Positions 28,756 through 37,225 of a stretch of DNA of 64,000 nucleotides are shown here, in pieces. A program made the position numbers and the translations under genes. Within the stretch, counting starts at the first letter, position 1. Each line of letters starts with the position of its first letter. The notes under the pieces were generated by a model that was given only the letters and a program-made list of their open reading frames with translations, made no database searches and was not told the origin of the DNA. Source of the DNA: Gimesia fumaroli (GTDB taxonomy: Bacteria; Planctomycetota; Planctomycetia; Planctomycetales; Planctomycetaceae); the NCBI RefSeq assembly GCF_007754425.1, contig NZ_CP037452.1, positions 3,385,164-3,449,163 on the forward strand. Reading direction: 5' to 3'.

Positions 28756-29550
28756 TTATTTTTCTGCAGGTTTTTTCTTAGTCACAGGTTTGAGAGCCCA
28801 TTCGGGCTCGAGAAATTCCTTGCGGATTCGTTCCGGATCATCAGTCAGGAAGGCGCCGTGATTATGCGTGGTCCAATACTCGTAGAAGGCTTTGCGTAAT
28901 TCCGGATCAGTAATCTGGAACGTTCCTTGTTTCTCTTGCGCTTTCAGCCAGTTGTGCATGGCGTCGAAGGCTTCCAGTCCCGCCTGCTGCCAGAGGATAC
29001 GACCGCCACCATATTGATCATACAGGTGTTTCTGAAACTTCCATTGTTTCAATGCGAACCGGGCAAACGGACTGCCGGGAATCTCTAAATCCATCTGTAA
29101 TTCCGCCTGACGTTTGAGTAGTTTCTGTTTATCTTCCGGTTTCAGATCGGGGGCTGCCAGCATCTGTTTGATCTTCTCAAGTTTTTTGCGAACTCGCGGT
29201 GCGCTATTTTGATAGAGTTCACGAATTTTCTCGTTCCTGGTAAAGTATCTGGCGGCGGTCTCTGTTTCCTGTCGCGTCAGCGCGAACTTCGATTGATGAG
29301 TCTGTTGGTACTTTTGTAATACGGGAGCGGAAAAGAGACGATGCAGTTCTCCGCTGAGAGGCAGGTTGGATTCTGTGCGGATTTCATCGCGGTAAACCGG
29401 CCTTCCCAGAACCGTGCCGACTTGTTCGCGCGGCTTGTTCGATTTCTGATCGGCAGCAGCGAATGTCGTCAGAAGAAACAGAATTGTGAAACAAACGATG
29501 TGTGAAATTCTGTACTTGATCGATTTCCGTTGCATGCTCATCGCTCTCAT
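28756..29550 (-). CDS. Exported protein with SurA-like N-terminus, function unknown
   Basis: 264 residues with a signal peptide ending near AAADQ (about 34). After it comes GTVLGRPVYRDEI, which resembles the start of SurA/peptidyl-prolyl-isomerase chaperone domains. A long, charged, mostly helical region follows with many Lys, Arg and Glu residues. No catalytic isomerase domain is visible, so it may be a chaperone-like or structural periplasmic protein. Three ATGs within the first six codons make the start uncertain. It lies 70 bp downstream of the RimB-RimK fusion gene on the same strand and may be co-transcribed. Confidence 0.75.
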   Translation of the reverse strand: MRAMSMQRKSIKYRISHIVCFTILFLLTTFAAADQKSNKPREQVGTVLGRPVYRDEIRTESNLPLSGELHRLFSAPVLQKYQQTHQSKFALTRQETETAARYFTRNEKIRELYQNSAPRVRKKLEKIKQMLAAPDLKPEDKQKLLKRQAELQMDLEIPGSPFARFALKQWKFQKHLYDQYGGGRILWQQAGLEAFDAMHNWLKAQEKQGTFQITDPELRKAFYEYWTTHNHGAFLTDDPERIRKEFLEPEWALKPVTKKKPAEK

Positions 29551-29620
29551 GAAAAGGATTATTGCTTCTCAACACGAGTCGATTGTAACACGGGGATTGG
29601 CAGATTCCGAGAACGATCTT

Positions 29621-31024
29621 TTATTTCGTCCGTTTGCTGCTCAGTTCGCGTTTCCATTTGAGCTTCTTCTCGATCGCAGCGATCATCATGCCGGCGATGT
29701 CTTTGCCGGTGGCAGCTTCGATACCTTCCAGACCGGGTGAGGAGTTGACTTCCAGCAGTAGCGGTCCGTTTTTGGAGCGGATGATGTCGACGCCGGCGAT
29801 CATCAACCCGAGCGCTTTGGTGGCCTTGACGGCGAGTTTCCGTTCCGTGGGCGTGATTTTGACAATGGAAGCCGTGCCTCCCTGGTGAATGTTGGCCCGG
29901 AATTCGCCGGGAGCGGCTTCGCGTTGGATCGAGGCGACGACTTTGCCGTCAATCACGAAGCAGCGCAGGTCTTTGCCGTCCGCTTCTTTCACAAATTCCT
30001 GAACCAGCAGATTGGCGCGGAGCGCTTTAAAGGCGTTGATCACACTCTCAGCTGCTTTTCTGGTTTCTGCTAAGACGACGCCTCGTCCCTGTGAACCTTC
30101 CAGCAGTTTCACGATGAGGGGCGCGCCGCCGACCATTTCAATCAGGTCGTTCGTATCCATCGGCGAGTTGGCAAAGCCCGTAGTAGGGATGTTAATATCG
30201 CTTTTCAGCATCAATTGCAGTGAATAGAGTTTGTCGCGGGATTGTGTGATGGCCGTTGATGTGTTCGCTGTCAGCACATTCATACTTTCAAACTGACGCG
30301 CCAGAGCACAGCCGTAATACGTGATACTGGGACGAATCCGCGTAATGACCGCGTCCAGATCGTCGAGCGTCTTGCCGCCCCGGTAATGTGCTTCCGGTTC
30401 AACGGCATCGAGTTTCATATAACACTGTTTAATGTCGAGAAATTCCATCTCATGTCCGCGTTCTTCACCCGCTTCCAGAATACGCTGATTACTGTAGAGT
30501 TCCTGGTTACTGGCGAGCAGTGCAATCTTGAGACCGCTGCGGATTTGTTCCCGTTTGCCATAATGTTTGTCGAGCGTGTCACTGGAGACCTGTCCCATGC
30601 AGAAGCTGATCGAAGGATCGACCAGCATGCGTCCGCTCATTGCTTCTCGGCCTAAGAGCATGCGAAAGCCCATGGAGTCCCGGTTGGCCAGCGTGAGCTC
30701 AATTTCCCAGGCGACGCTGCCCATCTTGAGCGTGGCCAGCACGACAAAACGTGTTTCCGAGATCCCGCTGGAGCTTTTGACAACGCGTTTGTCGACAATC
30801 GGGCGTTCACAACGCACAACGACCCGGCGGTTATTCTGCAGTGGATGGACTTCAAAACTGACCCAGGTTTCCCCCTGTCGTCGGAATTTCTGAACGTTGA
30901 AGGCGTGGATCGAAGACGTTTTCGCACCGGAGTCCACGCGTGCTTTCATGGCAGGAATTCCCAAGTCGGGAAAAGCACACCACTCTTCACTGCCAACGAT
31001 TAATTTGGAATCATTATCATTCAT
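29621..31024 (-). CDS. RimB-RimK fusion: retropepsin-like protease domain plus ATP-grasp glutamate ligase
   Basis: 467 residues. Residues 1-145 match the RimB/ATP-dependent zinc protease-type domain with the aspartyl-protease-like site [10 protein letters not shown] (D31) and the LLGREAM segment. From about 165 on it is an ATP-grasp ligase of the RimK type: [14 protein letters not shown], a glycine-rich loop [29 protein letters not shown] and [15 protein letters not shown] with the metal-binding Glu/Asn. RimK adds glutamates to the C-terminus of ribosomal protein S6; RimB modulates that system. Having both in one chain would couple ligation with proteolytic control. The substrate here is inferred from family only. 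Cytoplasmic. Confidence 0.9.
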   Translation of the reverse strand: MNDNDSKLIVGSEEWCAFPDLGIPAMKARVDSGAKTSSIHAFNVQKFRRQGETWVSFEVHPLQNNRRVVVRCERPIVDKRVVKSSSGISETRFVVLATLKMGSVAWEIELTLANRDSMGFRMLLGREAMSGRMLVDPSISFCMGQVSSDTLDKHYGKREQIRSGLKIALLASNQELYSNQRILEAGEERGHEMEFLDIKQCYMKLDAVEPEAHYRGGKTLDDLDAVITRIRPSITYYGCALARQFESMNVLTANTSTAITQSRDKLYSLQLMLKSDINIPTTGFANSPMDTNDLIEMVGGAPLIVKLLEGSQGRGVVLAETRKAAESVINAFKALRANLLVQEFVKEADGKDLRCFVIDGKVVASIQREAAPGEFRANIHQGGTASIVKITPTERKLAVKATKALGLMIAGVDIIRSKNGPLLLEVNSSPGLEGIEAATGKDIAGMMIAAIEKKLKWKRELSSKRTK

Positions 31025-31128
31025 CGTCTGTAGCTATCTTTCTTGAAACCTGATTGGGACGTTGTGCGCTAAGGGTAGCTTAATGTAGCGCAGTCTCGCA
31101 AGCTTCCTGAGTCAGACAACTTTAAGAA

Positions 31129-31578
31129 CTACAGTGTAAAGTGGTAGGCGTAAAACTGTTCGTCTCGTTTCCAGCCAGTCGACTGGTACAGGGCTTGTGC
31201 TGTCTCGTTGGTGATCTCTGTTGCGAGAGAGAGGCGAATGGCTTTTAAGGATCTTGCATACTCGATGGCAGCTGTGAGCAATTGTGTGCCAACGCCCTTG
31301 CGGCGCCCATCGGGGCTCACGAACAGGTCATTCAAGATGAATGTTCGAGCGAGAGAGACCGAGGAAAAGCTGGGATAGAGTTGTGCGAATCCGACAGGAG
31401 TTTCGGCATCGAAGGCGAGAAACAGGACCGATTCCCCATGATTGAAGCGGGCTGAGAGAAATTCTCGCGCGGCACCAAGATCGCTGGAACGTCCGTAAAA
31501 CTGGCGGTAGCTGTCGAACAGAGGCGCGAGAATGTCCCTATCGGCGAGGGTGGCTTGTCTGACAGTAATCTGGTTCAT
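31129..31578 (-). CDS. GNAT-family N-acetyltransferase
   Basis: 149 residues forming one GNAT domain. The acetyl-CoA-binding motif A is LNDLFVSPDGRRKGVGTQLL (RRKGVG is the pyrophosphate loop), followed by LSLATEITNETAQALYQSTGWKRD, the usual motif B with its Tyr. Such enzymes transfer acetyl from acetyl-CoA to an amine; small-molecule or protein N-terminal substrates are both possible. It lies 105 bp upstream of the RimB-RimK gene on the same strand; RimJ-type acetyltransferases also modify ribosomal proteins, but a link is only suggestive. It is divergent from the DUF1559 gene at 31896. Confidence 0.88.
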   Translation of the reverse strand: MNQITVRQATLADRDILAPLFDSYRQFYGRSSDLGAAREFLSARFNHGESVLFLAFDAETPVGFAQLYPSFSSVSLARTFILNDLFVSPDGRRKGVGTQLLTAAIEYARSLKAIRLSLATEITNETAQALYQSTGWKRDEQFYAYHFTL

Positions 31579-31743
31579 GGTTCACACGGAAGTCTTTTAG
31601 AGGAAATTGGTTAAGTAAAAGAAATGGAGTACTGGTGTTTGATCTGATGCTCGTCCACAACTTGTGCACCAGTATTTCGTGGATTTATTTTATCAATGAC
31701 AATCAGCAGACTTTCAGGTTCATGGAAAATTAATTATTAAAAC

Positions 31744-31780
31744 AATTATGTAAATGCAATGAAATTGTATTTACATAATT
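31744..31780. promoter_or_regulatory. AT-rich 37-bp inverted repeat in a divergent promoter region
   Basis: Two 17-bp arms (31744-31760 and 31764-31780) are complementary except at one position, with GAA between them. The repeat lies between the divergent GNAT and DUF1559 genes, about 115 bp before the DUF1559 start. Size and symmetry suit an operator for a dimeric regulator. No T-run or upstream gene makes a terminator likely. Confidence 0.5.
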
Positions 31781-31895
31781 AATGCATGTGGTACTATCGC
31801 TTCATTCAAGCAGGATGAGTTGCGGTTTTGGTTCAGGTTGATGTGCCGCGACGAGTGCAATTTTTATTGAGTCAGTATCCGAATGAGGGGGAATC

Positions 31896-32861
31896 ATGAA
31901 ACGACGACGCGGTTTTACGTTAATTGAATTATTAGTGGTGATTGCCATCATTGCGATTTTAATCGCTCTGTTATTACCGGCAGTTCAGATGGCGCGCGAA
32001 GCGGCACGTCGCGTGCAGTGTAAGAATCATCTCAAGCAGTTGGGGCTGGCATTACACAATTATCACGAAACGCATTCCCGGCTCCCGCTGATGGCTTCTG
32101 ACTCTCTATATGGTTATTCGCCTTCCGCACAGCTGCTTCCCTACCTCGATCAGGCAAATTTGCAGAATATGATTGATTTTCGGGAACCGTTGCTGACAGG
32201 GCCTGCCTGGGCAGCGACGATCAATCCATCCCTGGAAGTTGTGGCGCGACAGGTGCTGCCGGTTTTTCTCTGTCCCAGCGATGCGGGAAACGTGTATTAC
32301 ACGGATGACAATGGAACGGTCTGGGCCGGTTCAAATTATATGGTTAACGGTGGTTCCGGTCTGAATACGAATTATTGTTCCTCTGAAAATGATGGCCTGT
32401 TCTGGCGGGGTTCCTCGACTCGGTTTCGTGATATTACTGATGGCACGACGAATACGATATTTATGGCAGAAACTCTGTTTGGGGATCGAGGGCCAGACAC
32501 CACGCTGTTAGTGAATCCAGACCGGCAAATGAAACGGGTGAGTGGCGGTGGCCCCTGTTCTGCCTCTGCTGATGCTCTGGCAGCTCGCTCGGCAACCAGA
32601 TATGAAGGCCGCCGTGCAGGGACCTGGATCCGGACATTGGGCTACAGCACGCTGGTACATGGCTACTATCCTCCCAATTCGACAGAACCGGATGTCGCCC
32701 ATCATGGTGAGGTGATTTCCGGGGCACGGAGCCTGCACCCTGGTGGGGTGAATGCGTTGTTGTGTGACGGCAGTGTCCGGTTTGTTGGTGAGAATATCGA
32801 TTTACTCACGCTGCGTCACCTTTTCAGTAGAGCCGATGGTGCAGTGATTGGCGAATTTTAA
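31896..32861 (+). CDS. DUF1559 protein with pilin-type N-terminus, number 1
   Basis: 321 residues. The N-terminus is a type IV pilin-like prepilin signal, [18 protein letters not shown], with cleavage expected between Gly and Phe, followed by PAVQMAREAARR. The body is DUF1559, closing with the GGVNALLCDGSVRFV block that holds the DG motif of the family. Planctomycetes encode many of these; they are thought to be exported by a pilin/pseudopilin-like route, with unknown role. Here QM replaces the usual QQ after PAV. The ribosome-binding site GAGGGGGA is strong. It heads a run with a small lipoprotein and a large secreted protein. Confidence 0.92.
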   Translation: MKRRRGFTLIELLVVIAIIAILIALLLPAVQMAREAARRVQCKNHLKQLGLALHNYHETHSRLPLMASDSLYGYSPSAQLLPYLDQANLQNMIDFREPLLTGPAWAATINPSLEVVARQVLPVFLCPSDAGNVYYTDDNGTVWAGSNYMVNGGSGLNTNYCSSENDGLFWRGSSTRFRDITDGTTNTIFMAETLFGDRGPDTTLLVNPDRQMKRVSGGGPCSASADALAARSATRYEGRRAGTWIRTLGYSTLVHGYYPPNSTEPDVAHHGEVISGARSLHPGGVNALLCDGSVRFVGENIDLLTLRHLFSRADGAVIGEF

Positions 32862-32933
32862 TTTTAGTTCCGATTTGAAAGTGGATTCTCACTTTTGTTC
32901 GAGAGAATTCCATGTAAACAGAGAAAGATCAAG

Positions 32934-33332
32934 ATGTTGGCTTGTGGTACTCAATCCTGGATACGAGGGGGATTTTGCTTTTGGGGTTTGTATTGTCTGG
33001 TAAGTGTTTGTGGTTGTACTTCCGAAAGGGGAGAACAACGAAAGCCAGCTAAAGTAGATTGTCCAGAGACATTTTCTGCCGCCGGTGTCAACTGGATTCG
33101 GGAGCCGAAGCTGGGGTCTTCTGATAGTCGATTATTGACTCGCTATTTTGAAGCCAATCCGAGTCTGGCGGACAGCCCTGCCTTTCAGGGGGCCCCTGCC
33201 GTTTATCACGGAACACGAAACCGCCGTCGGTTTTACTGGACTCAGGAAACCTGCGAGAGCCCAACCTGGGTTTGTCTGCAATATGATCAGGGCCGTTTCC
33301 TGTTTCTGGAAGGCACGGATTGTCCCTGGTGA
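32934..33332 (+). CDS. Small cysteine-rich putative lipoprotein, unknown function
   Basis: 132 residues starting at the ATG at 32934, which follows GAGAAAGATCAAG; an upstream in-frame start has no such site. The hydrophobic leader ends in SVCGC (Cys28), a plausible though atypical lipobox. The mature part is short, with several Trp and Cys residues, and contains RRRFYWTQETCESP and ends FLEGTDCPW, suggesting a compact disulphide-containing domain. I do not recognise it. It lies 72 bp after the DUF1559 gene and 78 bp before the next gene on the same strand. Confidence 0.65.
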   Translation: MLACGTQSWIRGGFCFWGLYCLVSVCGCTSERGEQRKPAKVDCPETFSAAGVNWIREPKLGSSDSRLLTRYFEANPSLADSPAFQGAPAVYHGTRNRRRFYWTQETCESPTWVCLQYDQGRFLFLEGTDCPW

Positions 33333-33410
33333 GACCATTCAACGTAAGGGTTCTACATTTGTTGTAGAAGCTCTTGCATTCATTCATTTTTTCAACTGAG
33401 GAGAAACAAG

Positions 33411-34862
33411 ATGGGGATTTTGCGCCTACATCGCACGAAACTGAGTTTATTTCTGGGTCTGGTGTTGCTGGAACTGCTGCCACTGATCGTGCAGGCTGAG
33501 TCGAAAGTACCAGAGAAATCCAAGTCTGATCAGCATTCAAAAATATCGAAATCAACATCCAGAACACGAACGGTCTGTCGACTGTTTTTTCAGGATCGTG
33601 CCACACAGCAGGTGAAATGGGCCGACGTGCGGAAGGGAAAAACGCTAACTCTGGAGACGCCGGCGGTGATCGACGGATTCCCAGATCTGGATACCGAGTC
33701 GCAGAATCTGGTACAGATGGAACAGAGTTTGGGAACATTAATGGTGGGAGTGCGTGATCAGGAAGCGGGACAGGATCAGAGCGGCTGGGTCTTTTTCGAC
33801 TCAGGCGTAAAAGAAGAGTCGCACGGCAATCATTCGCACTGGTACTATAAAAAGCAGCCGAAAGTAATCGGGACACGACTGGATACGGCTCAAGGGAACC
33901 CGGCGCATCTGTATTGTTATCAGGGGGTATTCTATCTGGCCAATGATCGCAATTCCGGTTATACGCGTCTGGATCCTCAATGGTATCGAGATGATCCCAA
34001 GGCAAACATCAAGACCGGCTTTCATCGAGGAGGAGGAAATCATATTACGCTGGCGGTCGCTGCAGAAAAGACAGGATACTCAACCTGGATCGATGGTGGC
34101 GGACCTCAAAAAGGGATGGTCGATGTGACGCGAATTCTCCCGGATGGAAATGAGCAGATTGCCTATTCATTCGCCTTACCGACGGGGGCCATTCACGGGG
34201 CGACTGTCTGCGAGGGAAAGGTCTTTTTCGCGCCGGCGGACGGGATCTGCTGGTGTGAGGCAGATCTGAATCCCCTGCCCGGCTCGCAGTCCAAAGTAAA
34301 AGTACAACATCTGTCACTGGGAGAGGATCCAGAGACAAAGAAGCCGGGGCGAACAGGGGCATTTACGACCCAGCGGAATTATGTCCTGTTCGTTTCAGGA
34401 ACGGGTGATACGGCACGGCTGTGTTTGTTGAATGCCAGTTTGGATGAGCCAGCTTTGATCTCGGTGCCTTTAAAGATGAATGAAGGTAATTCGCCCGCCG
34501 GTCTGGAAGTGGTCAAAACGGCATGGGGCAAGCGACTGGCATTTGTGTTTCATAATCACTCTCAGGAATTGGAACAAAATGAGTATCTGAGTCTGATCGA
34601 TCTGGATCCGAATGGGGATCTGGATTATCAGGATGCGCAAGTTCTAAAACAGATTAAGGTGGGATCGAGCAAAGTGGAGGGACATTACGGGCATCATGCA
34701 ATCACCTTTGATCACGCAGGCCGCTATGCTTTCTGGACCGAACCGGGGGCGGGTAAGATACAGGCGTTTTCGCTGAAAAGTCTGAAGCCAGTCGAATCAT
34801 TTTCGGTGTCTGGTGTGCCGACAAAGGTGATTGCCGTGGGACAGCAGGATCGACGTGATTGA
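33411..34862 (+). CDS. Large secreted protein, probable beta-propeller, unknown family
   Basis: 483 residues with a signal peptide (about 1-29) after a strong GAGGAG site. The body contains repeated short beta-strands and motifs such as GAIHGATVCEGKVFFAPADG and HYGHHAITFDHAGRYAFWTEPGAGKIQAFSL, which look like propeller blades. EF-hand-like acidic turns (DLDPNGDLDYQD) may bind calcium. I cannot name the family. It is probably the last gene of the DUF1559/lipoprotein transcription unit and acts in the periplasm or at the cell surface. Confidence 0.7.
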   Translation: MGILRLHRTKLSLFLGLVLLELLPLIVQAESKVPEKSKSDQHSKISKSTSRTRTVCRLFFQDRATQQVKWADVRKGKTLTLETPAVIDGFPDLDTESQNLVQMEQSLGTLMVGVRDQEAGQDQSGWVFFDSGVKEESHGNHSHWYYKKQPKVIGTRLDTAQGNPAHLYCYQGVFYLANDRNSGYTRLDPQWYRDDPKANIKTGFHRGGGNHITLAVAAEKTGYSTWIDGGGPQKGMVDVTRILPDGNEQIAYSFALPTGAIHGATVCEGKVFFAPADGICWCEADLNPLPGSQSKVKVQHLSLGEDPETKKPGRTGAFTTQRNYVLFVSGTGDTARLCLLNASLDEPALISVPLKMNEGNSPAGLEVVKTAWGKRLAFVFHNHSQELEQNEYLSLIDLDPNGDLDYQDAQVLKQIKVGSSKVEGHYGHHAITFDHAGRYAFWTEPGAGKIQAFSLKSLKPVESFSVSGVPTKVIAVGQQDRRD

Positions 34863-35328
34863 ATGCGCAGCGGTGCTGCGTTTTTATCTAACATCAATCG
34901 GAACAGATCGGGTAAAACAGGTGTCGTGCGGCGGAGTGCTGTGCGATCATCTGTTTTTTTATGAATTGAAATTGTTTCTGGAGAGAATCAAGATGTTCCG
35001 GGTATTTTTTTCAACGGCGTCCGTAGGTCAAGAGGAAGCGAAAACGACATGGTTTGGTACCGGTGCGAGAAGCTTCCGTTTGTGGGCAAAGCTGGTCCGA
35101 AGCGAGTTGAAGCGTGTCGATACGCATAAAAAATTGGACAGCGAATTGAATGTTCGATGAAAATGTGTTGGATGCCCAGGCAGAAATTGAGGGAATCGGT
35201 TCAGTACGCGAAGATAAGCAGTGCATAAACCGTTTCACTCGCGCGCGACGCATAACAGGGAGTATTCACAAGGGCGGGATGCTGTCAAGCTCGGAATGGT
35301 CAGTGAAAAATGCATTTTATAAAACAAC
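34863..35328. other. Intergenic region with one weak small frame
   Basis: About 470 bp between convergent genes. The only frame with a reasonable ribosome-binding site (GGAGAGAATCAAG) runs from the ATG at 34993 to 35160 and would encode 55 basic residues beginning MFRVFF. It has no recognisable similarity, so I do not call it a gene. Nothing else is apparent. Confidence 0.4.
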
Positions 35329-35357
35329 AATGCCTCCGAAATGAATTCGGAGGCATT
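35329..35357 (-). terminator. Terminator after the PQQ-propeller gene (minus strand)
   Basis: A 12-bp perfect stem (AATGCCTCCGAA / TTCGGAGGCATT) with loop ATGAA. On the minus strand it is followed by TTGTTGTTTTAT, the T-rich tail expected for a terminator of the gene ending at 35404. Confidence 0.75.
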
Positions 35358-35403
35358 GAAATTCAAGATAGCTAAATCGGAGAGGAAATTCTTTTGAGGG
35401 AAT

Positions 35404-36765
35404 TTATTTTTCAGTGGAACCGATGCAAAAGAGTTCCGTTCCGGTGCGAATCAGCAGTGACTGATCGACGGCGGCGGTGCCATAGACGGTGGGACCGAGT
35501 TGGGAATAGCCGCCTCTATCGGAGCCGCGACTGTCAGACTTGGATTTCGTATCCTGCTTCGCGGCTTTCTCTGTTTCCGGTTTCTCTTCCTCTTCCGCAA
35601 TGAGTGCGTTGGAAGCCAGTAATTCAAATTCGGCTCCCGGGCGGAGGACGTCGGTCGTTCCTTTTTTGGTGAAGAAGTAGATTTGGTTTCCGGCAGCGAG
35701 TGGGGAACTCCAGCAGGGACCAGTGAGCCGTTTGGCATAGTGTTGTTTGCCTGTCTGAAGGTCGAGACAGTAGACAACGCCGACTTTATTGACGAAGTAG
35801 GCACAGCCCTTGTAGGCGAGTGGAGTACAGTAATAGGAAACCGCTTTGTTTGCTTTCCAGAGAACTTCGTATGTTGGTTTTCCCTCTTTAGTGACCAGTT
35901 TTAAACAGCAGTTGGAAGCACTGGCTTTGGCGGCGTTTGGATTTCTGCGATCCATGGACGCACCGATCAGAATGGTATCTTTATAGACCGAGGCAGAAGG
36001 AATGGTATTGCCGCTGATACCGGAATGTGTCCAGAGCAATTCGCCGGTGAGTCCCTGGTAACCGTCTACGGTGCCTCGTGAACTGACGATGATTTCCGGA
36101 GTGCCGTTTCGATCGGCAATTGTGGGAGAAGTCCAGGCGACACCAGATTCGCGATCAGTTTTCCAGTTTGTTTTTCCGGTTTTTTTATCCAGAGACAACA
36201 GGTAAGAAGGACCTTCATGAGCGGTTAACACAATGATCTGATCTGCGGTTTGTGCGAGCGAATTACCGATGCCATGATTGCTGACAAATGCACCGTAATC
36301 TTTGACTAAAGAACGCTGCCAGAGCGGAGTCCCGGAATGGGTAAAAGCGACGACATCACCACTCTCGTAAAAGGCATAGATTCCGTTTTCATCAACAATC
36401 GGTGTGGGAGCTGCGCGGGAGACCATCGAAGAGGTTTTCTTGGTCTGACTGGCTTTGAATTCTTTCGACCAGACTGCCTGTCCGTTCGTCAGATCATAGA
36501 CATGGAGTAGACAGGTTTCCTGTTGTGGCCCTTCAATGGATGTGACAAAAACCTGGTTTTTCCAGACGACCGGCGAGGATTGCCCGTAACCGGGGACCGT
36601 TTGTTTCCAGCGAATACCCTGGTCGGGAGTCCATGTTACCGGCAGATTCACGGCCGGCGAAATGTTGGAACCATTGCCACGAAAACCAGACCAGATATCA
36701 GCAGCTTCCACTGTTGCACAGCAAAGCAGAAGTACGAAATAGATTGTCATTTTATTTTTGAACAC
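35404..36765 (-). CDS. Secreted PQQ-type beta-propeller protein
   Basis: 453 residues with a signal peptide ending near VEAAD (about 22). A BamB/PQQ-like propeller follows, with blades such as VYDLTNGQAVWSKEF, LSLDKKTGKTNWKTD and YCLDLQTGKQHYAKRL. A charged low-complexity insert (EEEEKPETEKAAKQDTKSK) lies near the C-terminus. The start is a GTG behind AAAGGA; this makes the gene overlap the 3' end of the Rrf2-type regulator gene by 14 bp, so the two are likely co-transcribed. It is similar in type to the lipoprotein at 27422-28741. Function unknown; probably periplasmic. Confidence 0.85.
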   Translation of the reverse strand: MFKNKMTIYFVLLLCCATVEAADIWSGFRGNGSNISPAVNLPVTWTPDQGIRWKQTVPGYGQSSPVVWKNQVFVTSIEGPQQETCLLHVYDLTNGQAVWSKEFKASQTKKTSSMVSRAAPTPIVDENGIYAFYESGDVVAFTHSGTPLWQRSLVKDYGAFVSNHGIGNSLAQTADQIIVLTAHEGPSYLLSLDKKTGKTNWKTDRESGVAWTSPTIADRNGTPEIIVSSRGTVDGYQGLTGELLWTHSGISGNTIPSASVYKDTILIGASMDRRNPNAAKASASNCCLKLVTKEGKPTYEVLWKANKAVSYYCTPLAYKGCAYFVNKVGVVYCLDLQTGKQHYAKRLTGPCWSSPLAAGNQIYFFTKKGTTDVLRPGAEFELLASNALIAEEEEKPETEKAAKQDTKSKSDSRGSDRGGYSQLGPTVYGTAAVDQSLLIRTGTELFCIGSTEK

Positions 36766-37183
36766 AGTGCTGTTCCTTTGAATTTTGTTCTACAGGAGTC
36801 GTAATAATATCTGCTAATGACGTTTGATCAAGTACGGATTCCAGCATGGAAAACGTCTGATTCAGGTGTTCGTTTAATTGATTGATTTCTGTTGAATTTG
36901 ACGAAGCGTATAACGGCGCGTTTTTTGAGGTCCCGGTTCTGACCGCTTTGATAATCTTCAGCAGGGAAATATTCTGCGGATGTTGTATTAAGGCGTAGCC
37001 GCCATTTTGTCCGCGCTGCGAACGAATGAGGCCGGTTCGATTTAATTCCAGCATGATTTTGGGGAGATAGGCGTGTGGGACCTGGGTGACGTCAAAAAGT
37101 TGATCGCGTGTAATGTAGCTCGGATGCCGGAATGCCAGACAGGTCATCGCCCGTAATGCATATTCTTCAGTTTGAGAGATCAT
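36752..37183 (-). CDS. Rrf2-family transcriptional regulator lacking the Fe-S cysteines
   Basis: 143 residues. The N-terminal winged helix matches Rrf2: SQTEEYALRAMTCLAFR, DVTQVPHAYLPKIMLELNR and GLIRSQRGQNGGYAL. Cluster-binding members have three closely spaced cysteines in the C-terminal half; here that region reads APLYASSNSTEIN, and the only cysteines are C15 and C140. A [2Fe-2S] cluster like that of IscR or NsrR is therefore unlikely, and another signal must control it. It overlaps the downstream PQQ-propeller gene, which may be its target together with its own promoter. Confidence 0.9.
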   Translation of the reverse strand: MISQTEEYALRAMTCLAFRHPSYITRDQLFDVTQVPHAYLPKIMLELNRTGLIRSQRGQNGGYALIQHPQNISLLKIIKAVRTGTSKNAPLYASSNSTEINQLNEHLNQTFSMLESVLDQTSLADIITTPVEQNSKEQHCVQK

Positions 37184-37225
37184 GACCGTTTCTTTTCAGG
37201 CACGCCGCGCGTTTGGTACAGCGTG

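Noticed and set aside
31896..32861. Genuine type IV pilins
   Set aside because: The four proteins with pilin-like N-termini have the DUF1559 body and no pilus assembly genes are near, so a pilus role cannot be claimed.
34831..35160. Possible 109-residue gene between convergent genes
   Set aside because: It overlaps the end of the preceding gene. Only an internal ATG at 34993 has a ribosome-binding site, and the product has no family features.
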